Assembly (NCBI GenBank): GCA_963810905.1
Contig: CAWEPG010000003.1
Location: forward strand, 434,001 to 498,000
Length of the DNA stretch: 64,000 nt
Direction of reading: 5' to 3'
Origin: CAWBAT01 sp963810905
GTDB taxonomy: Bacteria; Acidobacteriota; Terriglobia; Versatilivoradales; Versatilivoraceae
A model generated the notes under the pieces. The model was not told the origin of the DNA and ran no database searches. It was given only the letters and a program-made list of their open reading frames with translations. Below, piece by piece: positions 36,644 through 45,169 of the stretch (position 1 is the first letter of the stretch; every line of letters begins with the position of its first letter). A program made the position numbers and the translations under genes.

Positions 36644-37933
36644 CTACGAATGATTAGAAGACACGTGCACTAACTCAATCTGACAATCAAATCTCATATA
36701 ACCATATACCGGAAGGCGCTGCTTTACCGACAGCAAGATTGCATTGTCGATCCAATCGCAAATGACATTGTCTAGGTGTGTTCCATTCGCCACAGCAAGT
36801 GAAAAGTAATAGTTTCCAGGATGCAAATAGGGCACCTGAACCCGGAAATCCACTGTATAGATCTGGAATCCGTCTGCCGCTGGTAAGACAATGCCTTCGG
36901 CAGATGTATTAATTCCAGCGATATCTTCCCCCAGACGATTCCTCATGAGGAATCCTACTATCGGGTGAGGGATTGAACGATTAAATCGAATCGAGACCCT
37001 CACGGTCAATGAATCTCCATGAGTGAGGCTATCGCATGGGCACCCTTCGCCGTCCAATAACTGAACTCCAAGGATTTCCGCTTGTCCATTTCCCCAACGG
37101 CGGTCAATATTCGGGAGGGAGCGCACAATGAGATCGGAAGGGCCAATAGAATCCGGCCGTGGAGTCAGCGAGGCTCGTTCCCCCTGCGAAATCGCATAGG
37201 GATCTTTTCGCTGCGTGATCTCTGCCAGGTAATGGCCTACGACTTCGTCCGGGTTGCCGACTTCTTTTACCATACCGTGATCCAGCCAAACAGCGGTTTC
37301 GCAAAGATTTTTGACTGCAGTCATATCATGAGAAACAAACAAAATTGTCTTCCCCTCTTCTTTCATCTGACGAAGTTTACGGATGCAGCGTTGTTGAAAG
37401 TAAACATCCCCTACCGATAACGACTCGTCGACTAAGAGTATTTCCGGATCCACATGAATTGAAACTGCAAATGCCAACCGGACATACATGCCGCTCGAGT
37501 ATGTTTTAACTGGTTTATTAATAAATTCTCCAATCTCCGCAAATCGCTCAATCTCAGGAAACTTTTCTTCGATTTCCGACGTGGAAAGACCCATAATCGC
37601 CGCATTGAGAAAGACATTTTCCCGCCCAGAGAATTCCGGATTAAATCCCGCCCCTAATTCCAACAGTGCTGCGACTCTTCCGCCGAGAGACACCTGCCCC
37701 GAGGTAGCTTGAAGCGTCCCGGCAATGATTTGAAGCAACGTGCTCTTGCCTGAGCCATTCTCCCCAATAACCCCGAAGCTAGTTCCTTTTCGTACCCTAA
37801 AGGTAACATCCGAGAGAGCCCAGAAATCCGTGTGACATTTCTTTCGCCTTTGGAAGAGCTCCTTCAGCCTGTCGACAGGCTTTGAATAGATCTTATAATT
37901 CTTAAAGACTCTTTCAACGTTGACGGCGTCCAT
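36644..37933 (-). CDS. wzt: ABC transporter ATP-binding protein for polysaccharide export (Wzt-like)
   Basis: It powers export of lipid-linked polysaccharide across the inner membrane. The 429-aa product has Walker A GENGSGKSTLLQIIAG, a signature region TYSSGMYVRLAFAVSI, Walker B EILLVDESLSVGD and the H-loop ILFVSHD. After residue 245 follows a C-terminal beta-sandwich domain (about 180 aa, ending in the cysteine-containing YGYMRFDCQIELVHV). In Wzt proteins this part recognises the modified end of the O-chain. The start ATG overlaps the permease stop (TGATG). Presence of this extra domain suggests a terminally modified polysaccharide. Confidence 0.93.
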   Translation of the reverse strand: MDAVNVERVFKNYKIYSKPVDRLKELFQRRKKCHTDFWALSDVTFRVRKGTSFGVIGENGSGKSTLLQIIAGTLQATSGQVSLGGRVAALLELGAGFNPEFSGRENVFLNAAIMGLSTSEIEEKFPEIERFAEIGEFINKPVKTYSSGMYVRLAFAVSIHVDPEILLVDESLSVGDVYFQQRCIRKLRQMKEEGKTILFVSHDMTAVKNLCETAVWLDHGMVKEVGNPDEVVGHYLAEITQRKDPYAISQGERASLTPRPDSIGPSDLIVRSLPNIDRRWGNGQAEILGVQLLDGEGCPCDSLTHGDSLTVRVSIRFNRSIPHPIVGFLMRNRLGEDIAGINTSAEGIVLPAADGFQIYTVDFRVQVPYLHPGNYYFSLAVANGTHLDNVICDWIDNAILLSVKQRLPVYGYMRFDCQIELVHVSSNHS

Positions 37934-38754
37934 CACAACACGTCCGCAAAACTACGCTTGGAGTATTTGAAGAATAACCCTCCCCCAACAAAAACAGCGA
38001 TGGCCAATCCATAAAGCAGCAGCAATGGCCCCAAGTGGGGGAGTTCGTGATTGAGCAGGCAATTGCGATATGCCGTCACCACCGCAGCTAGAGGGTTTAG
38101 TTGCATGACGATCCGCAACTTCTGCGGAAGTCTCTGCTCGTCAAAAAAAATAGGCGTAAACCAGAACCAAAAAGTCAGGACAACCGTCAAAATTTGGGCC
38201 GTGTCCCTTAGAAATACCTGCACACTCGCGAGAAACCAGCTCAACCCCAAGGCAAACAACGAGAGGGCAAAAAGGTAGACGGGGATGAGGATGATCATCC
38301 AACTGAACTTTTGCAGATAGAAGAAGCAAATTATCTGGAATATTCCCAGTCCGATGAAATGGTTGACGAGATTGGCAATCAGTACCGAGACGGGCAGGAT
38401 TTCGGACGGGAAGAGAGTCTTGGTAATGAGATTGGAGTGGTCAACGAGAATATTGCTTGAACGCGTCAATGTTTCCTGGAAGACGAGCCAGGGGAGTATC
38501 CCGCAGAAGAGGTAAATGGCAAAACTCGAGGTTCCCGCTTCTGGACCAAGTCTCTGTTTCATAATAATGGAAAACACAAAAGTGTAGCTGCACAGCAATA
38601 CGAGAGGATGGATCACTGACCAAAATAGACCCATCGCGGACCCGACATACCGGCTCCTCAGGTCGCGAATAACCAAATTTTTGATTAACCCGCGATGCCG
38701 GATCAATTTTCCAATGAAGTTAAAACCGGTTTGTAGGTATGTCACTGAGGACAT
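37933..38754 (-). CDS. wzm: ABC transporter permease for polysaccharide export (Wzm-like)
   Basis: This 273-aa ABC-2 family permease has a cytoplasmic N-terminal segment (LIRHRGLIKNLVIRDLRSRY) and about six membrane helices, e.g. LFWSVIHPLVLLCSYTFVFS and LAAVVTAYRNCLLN before the last helix (LLLLYGLAIAVFVGGGLFF). It ends KYSKRSFADVL, the usual tail of O-antigen/teichoic-acid permeases. It is the first gene of a minus-strand unit that continues with Wzt and the methyltransferase. Confidence 0.93.
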   Translation of the reverse strand: MSSVTYLQTGFNFIGKLIRHRGLIKNLVIRDLRSRYVGSAMGLFWSVIHPLVLLCSYTFVFSIIMKQRLGPEAGTSSFAIYLFCGILPWLVFQETLTRSSNILVDHSNLITKTLFPSEILPVSVLIANLVNHFIGLGIFQIICFFYLQKFSWMIILIPVYLFALSLFALGLSWFLASVQVFLRDTAQILTVVLTFWFWFTPIFFDEQRLPQKLRIVMQLNPLAAVVTAYRNCLLNHELPHLGPLLLLYGLAIAVFVGGGLFFKYSKRSFADVL

Positions 38755-39532
38755 GAAATGCTTTGGATGGTTATGTCTCTTAATTCTTGGGAATATGCAG
38801 GAGCGACAAAGTTATTAGGCAGTACGCAACGGGCACGACATCCATCGCGACCAGGCCCACTGGACAGCCGACCCAATAATGAGTTGTGTCGAGCCTAACT
38901 AGTGGTTTCCCCACGGGCCGTCGCAAGCCCTATCCCGGATCATTCAACAAAGTATAAGGAGTTGCAGAAACCTGAGTCAACTGCTATTCCGCGGGACGCA
39001 GAACCCTAGGGAAATCAATTCAATGGTGCCACATAAAATGCGTTTCGCGGAACAAGGGAAATTACGTCTCGAGAAGGCTGTCCCCTGAGCCGTTCCTTCC
39101 CAACCTTAGAGGATCAAATCAAAATTTCCGTCCGCCAGAGGCTTGCTCTGAAAAATGGCGCGCGGAAATAAATTCAGTTGGTTCAGATGGGCATCCCTGC
39201 TTTAAAAATCATTCAGACTTAAAAAAGGGAGGCCGGCGTACAAACACACGCCCGGTCAAAAATGATGGGATCCAATTGAGAAGGAAGTTCAACCCAAATA
39301 TCATCAGGGAGTGGGCTGCCCGGGCTCCAAAACATGTTGGCCGATTCGAATCCTCGTTTCCTCCAGTGGAAACCAATCAAAGCGTACGAGTCCCGGACAA
39401 AAAGGCCTCTTTTCCACCATCGGCCCCATAAAGCCTCACGCTATCAATTTTACAATGTTGCTTAAACTGGAGTATTACTAGCTGGAGTGTCTCCATTGGG
39501 AAAAGCGACCCACAAGCAAGGTTCGGCAAGAA
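38755..39532. other. Non-coding gap between the polysaccharide locus and glnB
   Basis: These 778 bp contain no supported gene. A stretch with GATTCGAATCCTCG looks like a tRNA T-arm by eye, but its flanks do not pair and no anticodon stem is present. Small inverted repeats are present but none is followed by a T-run. I see nothing else to annotate. Confidence 0.6.
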
Positions 39533-39865
39533 CTAAGCAACATCTTTTTCCCCGGTGCGAATATTGTATCCCTGCTCTACCGGAAGGACAAAAATTCGGC
39601 CGTCTCCAATCTCACCTGTCCGAGCGGTTTCAATAACCACTTTGACAACTTCATCAACGAGATCCTCGGTGAGCACCATTTCGATCATCATCTTGGGTAG
39701 GAGAGTGACACTATATTCCCGTCCTCGGTAAATGGCTTTGTGCCCCTTTTGTCTTCCGTGCCCGCGAACTTCTGTCACGGTCATCCCGGACACGTTGAGT
39801 TTGCCGAGGGCTTCCCGTACTTCCTCTAATTTGTTTGGCCGGATAATGCACTTCACGAGTTTCAT
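39533..39865 (-). CDS. glnB: Nitrogen regulatory PII protein
   Basis: PII is a trimeric signal protein that senses 2-oxoglutarate and ATP/ADP and tunes nitrogen metabolism. I chose the start MKLVKCIIRPNKLEEVREAL because it aligns with the family; a longer open frame upstream is unlikely. In the 110-aa product Tyr51 of the T-loop (YRGREYSVTLLPK) is present, the site uridylylated by GlnD. The signature GRIFVLPVEQGYNIRTGE lies near the C-terminus. It is 138 bp downstream of glnD on the same strand. GlnB versus GlnK cannot be decided; there is no amtB nearby. Confidence 0.95.
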   Translation of the reverse strand: MKLVKCIIRPNKLEEVREALGKLNVSGMTVTEVRGHGRQKGHKAIYRGREYSVTLLPKMMIEMVLTEDLVDEVVKVVIETARTGEIGDGRIFVLPVEQGYNIRTGEKDVA

Positions 39866-40003
39866 GGAGTTCCCCTTTTCGTGAGAGTATCGAGTCACTT
39901 TGCAATGAATGGAATTATTGAGTCATCTTGTGCACGCTTTCCCTGGGGCTCAGCTGAAAATCGTGTCTCAGAATCATCTTCCGAAGCAGTCCACGACTTC
40001 CTA

Positions 40004-42592
40004 CTAGAGAGGGGCATCCAGAGTACTGATCATCGCGGAAGACAGACTCTCCTCGGCACTCTGGTCAAGCTTACAACCTCCTTTGGTTAGATAAAAAACA
40101 TCAATGGCCCGATTCCCTTCCGTAGAAATAAGAGCCACTTCAATATTGCACGCATTCTGAGCGAGAGTTCGGGCTATCGTGGAGAGCAAACCGTAGCGAT
40201 CGCGTGTGACAATCTCAACGATTGTATACCTCTCTGAAGAACGGTCATCAAAATTTATGAACGTTGCTACAGAACCTTTGTGTTTACGCTGGAAGAGGAT
40301 ACTACTTTCCCTTTGATGGAGCAACTGAGATAAGCTCTCCTCCCCCCTTAAGACCCTTTGCAATGTTAATCGAAAATTTTCAATTTCACTCTTGTTGAGT
40401 TTGAACGATTGGAGTTCGTCTTCAAATTCAATGATGTCCAGAATCATTCCACGGTTATTGGCAAAAGCTTGGCCTCTTAAAATATTCATCCCAAAATAAG
40501 ACAAGACGCCGGTTAAGTCTGCAAATAGGAATGGACGATCAAAGGCCATGAGGCTCAATTCGAAGGTAGTCCGAGACCGCACCAATTTGAATGCCACATC
40601 GTTCGTGGTCCTCAATTTCTCGGAGAGACGAAAGTGATCGGCAATTTTTCTTTTGGGTGTAAAACGAAGATAGCGGCGGGGAAACCCATCCAGGAATGCT
40701 TGAAGCTGATCTTTGTAAGCCTCTGAAGCCGATCCCAGCTGTGTGGCGACTTCTTGCATTAAATTACCATCAGCCTGCGTCCGCCAGCGATCATCTGCAA
40801 ACTGGCGCGTCAACTGAGCTTCGGTTTCAACATAAAGCTGCCACAGCAGGTCTTCTTTCCAGGGGGTCAGCGCTTCAGAGCTGACGGCCTTGATATCCGC
40901 GTAGGTCACAAGACAGAGCATCCGCAAATTCTCCTGAGACCCGACAAAATCCGCAAACCGTTTGATCACAGTTTCATCGGTTATATCTCTTCTCTGAAAG
41001 GTCACGGACATCTCCAGATGATTCTGAACCAGGAATTGAATCGTACTGGTCTCCTCCTCTAATATACGGAGGCGGCTGGAAATCGCGTCGATCACTCGCA
41101 AGCTGTTCTCGCAATGGTTGCCGGGGTCTGCTTTTCCCACATCGTGGAATAGCATGGAGAACAAAATCAGATCCGGTCGAGGAAGTGCTTTGAGAATCTC
41201 AGCGAAACGCTTTTCTTTCGGCTTTCTTGTGTGGTACAGGTCCTCTAGATTCTTGATAGTCAACAGAGAATGCTCGTCCACCGTATATTTATGAAAAAAG
41301 TCCTGGATGACGTGACAGCGGATGCGGTCGAACTCCGGGAAAATTGCTCCCAGTAATCCAATTTCATGCATCAGGACAAGAGAATGATAAATTCCCCGGG
41401 TCTGTTTGAGCAGCTTGAAGAAGAGGTCCCTCACTTCACTGGAACAACGAGTTTTTTCATCGATTTGATCGAGGTGCTTCTTGACTTGATCCAAGGCCTG
41501 CTCGCTCACTGGGATCTGGTATTTCGCCGAACGGCAAAACAGCTTCAACATGTTGGCAGGATGATCGACAATGACCGCTTCGCTCGGGAAACCGAGGGCA
41601 CCACGACGGACAATGGTCGTGCTCCAGTGAGGGGATTGCAATCTCCCGGCAGTCTTTCGGGTTGGAGGGAAGGCCCGCCGAATCATGGACTCTCTAAATC
41701 CATAGATCGACTTAGCTCTCAAAAAATAGTCTTTCATAAGACGCTCAACGGCTGGGCTAGTCTCCCCTTCATAACCCAAGAATCCGGCAATTTCGACCTG
41801 TAAGTCGTGCGAAAGCACGTTCCGATTTCGTCCAGTAAGAAAATGTAAGTGGTTCCGAATGAGCAATAGAAACTGCTGGGCATCCATAATCCGAGAAAGT
41901 TCTTCTGTTCCCAGGAGATCATGGACCGGGTAGTCTTCGAGACGTTCAAGATCGTAGAGGATCCTTCCGATCCATCGCGACAACTGAAAATCTCGCAGTC
42001 CACCTGGCGCATCTTTGATATCCGGCTCGAGTTGATAAATGGTTTCGTTGAATCGCTTATGCCTCTCTTCATTAGAAGCAATTAATGCTTTCAAGATCTC
42101 TTTCTTACGGCTCGAGAAAACGCGAGGAATCTCCTCGCTTTTGAAATATTGAAAGATCGTGTGTTCTCCGGCAATATAGCGGATGTCCAGAAGCGCGGTG
42201 GCAAGCTCCAGATTTCGTAACTCAAAATCATAATGTCTTAACTGCAAAACATGTTGCCCAATGTTGAGCCCAAGGTCCCAAAGAGGATGAAGAAAGGCTC
42301 GGAGGAATTTCTCGTCGTCGGACACTAGCGGATTCTCGAAAAGCAGAATAATGTCCACATCGGAGTGAGGATGCAATTCACGTCTCCCAAATCCCCCTGT
42401 CGCCAATAGGGCAACCTTACTTCCACTTGCTTCCAGAAGGGGAAACGCCTCGGAGAACGAGTCAGAAACGACTTTCTCCATAAGTTGGGTAACCTCGCCT
42501 AGAACCAGTTTTGCATCCCTGGATCCGATTAGGTACCGCCGAATATCATTTAACTCTTGGTCGAATTTTTCACGTTCCATGTCTTGAGCCAA
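40004..42592 (-). CDS. glnD: Bifunctional PII uridylyltransferase/uridylyl-removing enzyme GlnD
   Basis: GlnD adds UMP to PII when glutamine is low and removes it when glutamine is high. The 862-aa protein has the nucleotidyltransferase motif GGFGRRELHPHSDVDI (about residue 66), a GlnD helical domain, an HD hydrolase domain with MLFHDVGKADPGNHC (about 480) and two C-terminal ACT domains (LFADLTGVLSYFGMNILRGQ; VTRDRYGLLSTIARTLAQNA), which sense glutamine. The order matches the family and length is normal. It is intact over nearly 2.6 kb. glnB follows on the same strand, which supports the pairing with PII. Confidence 0.97.
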   Translation of the reverse strand: MAQDMEREKFDQELNDIRRYLIGSRDAKLVLGEVTQLMEKVVSDSFSEAFPLLEASGSKVALLATGGFGRRELHPHSDVDIILLFENPLVSDDEKFLRAFLHPLWDLGLNIGQHVLQLRHYDFELRNLELATALLDIRYIAGEHTIFQYFKSEEIPRVFSSRKKEILKALIASNEERHKRFNETIYQLEPDIKDAPGGLRDFQLSRWIGRILYDLERLEDYPVHDLLGTEELSRIMDAQQFLLLIRNHLHFLTGRNRNVLSHDLQVEIAGFLGYEGETSPAVERLMKDYFLRAKSIYGFRESMIRRAFPPTRKTAGRLQSPHWSTTIVRRGALGFPSEAVIVDHPANMLKLFCRSAKYQIPVSEQALDQVKKHLDQIDEKTRCSSEVRDLFFKLLKQTRGIYHSLVLMHEIGLLGAIFPEFDRIRCHVIQDFFHKYTVDEHSLLTIKNLEDLYHTRKPKEKRFAEILKALPRPDLILFSMLFHDVGKADPGNHCENSLRVIDAISSRLRILEEETSTIQFLVQNHLEMSVTFQRRDITDETVIKRFADFVGSQENLRMLCLVTYADIKAVSSEALTPWKEDLLWQLYVETEAQLTRQFADDRWRTQADGNLMQEVATQLGSASEAYKDQLQAFLDGFPRRYLRFTPKRKIADHFRLSEKLRTTNDVAFKLVRSRTTFELSLMAFDRPFLFADLTGVLSYFGMNILRGQAFANNRGMILDIIEFEDELQSFKLNKSEIENFRLTLQRVLRGEESLSQLLHQRESSILFQRKHKGSVATFINFDDRSSERYTIVEIVTRDRYGLLSTIARTLAQNACNIEVALISTEGNRAIDVFYLTKGGCKLDQSAEESLSSAMISTLDAPL

Positions 42593-42756
42593 CCGTGTTT
42601 TTTAGCTGACTTGAAAAGAATATGCAAGGACCATAGCAAAAATGATGATTTCTGCGCGGGGTTAAAATCAGGGAATATTGACAATCTGGACAGGAAAGAG
42701 GAAATTTTGTCAGCGGACATACATTATGGAGTCGGTTAACTAGTAAGGAGAGCGAT

Positions 42757-43725
42757 ATGAAGGCGGTTATAATCCACCAATTCGGAGGCCCGGAGGTACT
42801 GTCCTATGAGGACACCGCCACGGTTGAGCCAGGAAAAGGTAACGCTGCCGTTAAGATCAAAGCTGTAGGCATAAACTTTATCGATATTTACCATCGGACT
42901 GGGCTATACAGTGTCCCTGTCCCTTTCACTCCAGGCATGGAGGCTGCCGGCATCGTCGAATCTATTGGTCCGGGCGTAACGGACCTAAAGCCCGGAGACC
43001 GAGTTGGATATGCGATGGCAATTGGATCCTATGCGGAGAGGGCCATCGTCCCATCCTGGCAACTCGTTAAGCTACCCGAGGAAGTTAGTTTTGAGCTAGC
43101 CGCGGCGGGCCTTTTGCAGGGCATGACAGCACATTACTTGACACAGACGACTTACCCGATTCAGAAAGAGGACACCGTGCTTGTCCATGCAGCGGCCGGA
43201 GGCGCGGGTTTGCTAATCATCCAGATGGCAAAACAGCGGGGGGCTCGAGTCATTGGCACAGTCTCTACCAAGGAAAAGGCGCAATTAGCCCAGGAGGCAG
43301 GAGCTGATGAAGTCATTCTCTATACCGAAGTCGATTTTGAAAGTGAGGTTAAGAGACTGACCGACGGCAAAGGCGTCCCGGTAGTTTACGACTCCGTGGG
43401 TAAGACTACCTTCGAGAAGAGCTTAAACTGTCTTCGTCCGAGAGGAATGCTGGTATTGTTTGGACAGTCCAGCGGAGTTGTCCCTCCTCTCGCTCCTGGG
43501 ATTCTGGCGTCCAAAGGTTCATTATTCTTGACTCGGCCTTCCTTGGGTCACTATACCTTAACCCAAGAGGAACTCCTTTGGCGGGCAAGAGATATCTTAA
43601 ATTGGGCCTCTTCCGGGAAACTTAAGATCCATATTCACAAAACATATCCTCTTGCCGAGGCTGCTGCCGCCCATCGCTATCTGGAATCAAGACAATCCAC
43701 TGGGAAATTACTGCTGATTCCTTGA
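42757..43725 (+). CDS. Zinc-independent quinone oxidoreductase (MDR superfamily)
   Basis: This 322-aa NADPH-dependent quinone reductase belongs to the medium-chain dehydrogenase superfamily. It has MKAVIIHQFGGPEVLSYEDT at the N-terminus, the GroES-like region GINFIDIYHRTGLYSVPVPF, the NADPH-binding loop AAAGGAGLLIIQMAKQRGAR and the C-terminal signature EAAAAHRYLESRQSTGKLLL, as in QOR/zeta-crystallin. No zinc-ligand cysteines are present. The start ATG at 42757 has AAGGAGA seven bases upstream. It is a single-gene unit ending at a terminator. Confidence 0.95.
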   Translation: MKAVIIHQFGGPEVLSYEDTATVEPGKGNAAVKIKAVGINFIDIYHRTGLYSVPVPFTPGMEAAGIVESIGPGVTDLKPGDRVGYAMAIGSYAERAIVPSWQLVKLPEEVSFELAAAGLLQGMTAHYLTQTTYPIQKEDTVLVHAAAGGAGLLIIQMAKQRGARVIGTVSTKEKAQLAQEAGADEVILYTEVDFESEVKRLTDGKGVPVVYDSVGKTTFEKSLNCLRPRGMLVLFGQSSGVVPPLAPGILASKGSLFLTRPSLGHYTLTQEELLWRARDILNWASSGKLKIHIHKTYPLAEAAAAHRYLESRQSTGKLLLIP

Positions 43726-43727
43726 AC

Positions 43728-43759
43728 TTTCCGTGGGCATTCCAAGTGGAAATTTTTTT
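43728..43759 (+). terminator. Probable factor-independent terminator after quinone oxidoreductase
   Basis: TTTCC and GGAAA form a 5-bp stem with internal TGG/CCA pairing, followed by seven T residues. It begins three bases after the stop codon. Confidence 0.6.
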
Positions 43760-43816
43760 CCGACAGGAGGCAAGAGACCTGAAAGGCGAGTGCATGCCCT
43801 TTAGTTTTCGGATGGT

Positions 43817-44326
43817 TTACAAAACCTTCGAAGGTTCTTTTTTTTCAGAGCCTCTTATTCTGGTCAGCACCTGCTGAAGGCTATAACTATCCGGACTAGA
43901 AAACAGCAGAATGGAACTCAGCGCCAGGAAGAATAAATCTCTCATGAGACTCAACGGACCGATCATTTCGCCTGCAGGGGCAAAACACCCGCAATTAATT
44001 TTAAGTCCTCGAAACAGCGCTATGCTCATGGCGGTGATGAAGCTCAGAAACAGCCCGCTGCATAGAATGGAAGCACTCCGGGTAAAAACTCCAAGTAGCA
44101 AGAAAACACCACAAATCCATTCAACCCATGGAAGAGTGACAGCAATATACTTTACCCATTGCGGCGATGGAATGAGCTGATAGGCAACCAGATTCTCGGC
44201 AAAGGATTGAGGATCCAAGATTTTTCCGAAACTAGAAATGAGAAAAACAATTCCCAACAAGAGGCGAATAAGAAAAAGGGTCTTCGGATGGACCAGAAAT
44301 TCTCCCAGTCTACTTTTGTGCTGCAT
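43817..44326 (-). CDS. MauE/DoxX-family redox-associated membrane protein
   Basis: The start at 44326 (MQHKSRLGEFLVHPKTLFLI) has AAGGA about 10 bases upstream; an ATG nine bases earlier is possible. The 169-aa product has four membrane helices and the MauE motif INCGCFAPAGEMIGPLSLMR, with a cysteine pair that suits electron transfer or disulfide chemistry. Its 5' end overlaps the rhodanese gene. In MauE-like proteins the pair of Cys often sits at the membrane face and works with a thiol partner. Here the rhodanese is a natural candidate partner. Confidence 0.8.
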   Translation of the reverse strand: MQHKSRLGEFLVHPKTLFLIRLLLGIVFLISSFGKILDPQSFAENLVAYQLIPSPQWVKYIAVTLPWVEWICGVFLLLGVFTRSASILCSGLFLSFITAMSIALFRGLKINCGCFAPAGEMIGPLSLMRDLFFLALSSILLFSSPDSYSLQQVLTRIRGSEKKEPSKVL

Positions 44327-44864
44327 TTTTTCCATTTCCTTTTTCAACTGGATTTCCACCGAGAAACCATTCTGAATAGCCCCCGTAATAGATTTTGAGA
44401 TGCTTAAATCCTTTCTTGGCGAGCGATCCCGCCAAAATCTTCGCTAAGCTACAGTCGTGCCCCCCACAGTAAACCGACAATAACTGGTCATGATTGATTT
44501 GAGCGGCAAACTGAGGGTAATAAGTCTCCATTTCTAAGGCAGGAAGATTGTAAGCGCCGGGGATATGCCCTGCTCCAAAATCCTTAACAGCACGGCCATC
44601 GACCAACACCACTCCTCCGCCTGAGACTAGAGTTTTTAGCTCACCCAATTCAACTCGCTCCGGGCTAATGGGCGTTTGGGCCGGCGAATCATCAATTGGT
44701 ACGAAAACAGATTTACCGTCCACTTGTTTCATCGTGAAAACCGTTTTCTGTGGCCCCCGCAAGAATCGACGGTTGAAGGAAAGACCAATCCAGGCGGATC
44801 CAGCTACGATCATGGAAATGACGATTAGAACTCTCAAAATACCTAAGGTCTTCGTCTGAATCAT
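44310..44864 (-). CDS. Membrane-anchored rhodanese-domain protein
   Basis: The 184-aa product has an N-terminal membrane helix (LRVLIVISMIVAGSAWIGLS) and a rhodanese domain (residues 65-175) with VVLVDGRAVKDFGAGHIPGA. The active-site loop YCGGHDCSLA carries the catalytic Cys, and LKIYYGGYSEWFLGGNPVEK closes the fold. The helix places the domain outside the cytoplasm. Rhodaneses move sulfane sulfur or act as thiol carriers. It overlaps the MauE-like gene, so the two are co-translated. Confidence 0.9.
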   Translation of the reverse strand: MIQTKTLGILRVLIVISMIVAGSAWIGLSFNRRFLRGPQKTVFTMKQVDGKSVFVPIDDSPAQTPISPERVELGELKTLVSGGGVVLVDGRAVKDFGAGHIPGAYNLPALEMETYYPQFAAQINHDQLLSVYCGGHDCSLAKILAGSLAKKGFKHLKIYYGGYSEWFLGGNPVEKGNGKNAAQK

Positions 44865-45169
44865 GATCTCTTCGCGAACTATTTTCTAGAAATGGGCCCT
44901 TAGCCTCGTATGGGAAAGGGGATGACTATACTATTCATGATCGGTATCACCGCATATTTGCTTTAATATACCTTAACTGAATTGTTCCCTCCAATGATCA
45001 TCCAGAAATGAGACGCGTCCATGACAATTATGGGACAATCGAAGAATTCTAGAACTCAAGTGCAATCGTTTGTACATTCAAAATGTGCTATATTCTCAGG
45101 CTCAAGTCATCGCATATGAGATTTTACTAAAGACTCCAGGCGGTAGGTCGAATAACTAGAACGAGTTAA
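44865..45169. other. Divergent intergenic region (rhodanese / histidine kinase)
   Basis: These 305 bp separate two divergent genes and must hold promoters for both. A TATATT box near 45090 could be a -10 for the plus-strand kinase, but no convincing -35 lies at the correct spacing. Nothing else is seen. Confidence 0.4.

Noticed and set aside
39345..39365. tRNA-like T-arm (GATTCGAATCC)
   Set aside because: The flanking bases do not pair as an acceptor or T stem and no anticodon arm is found upstream.
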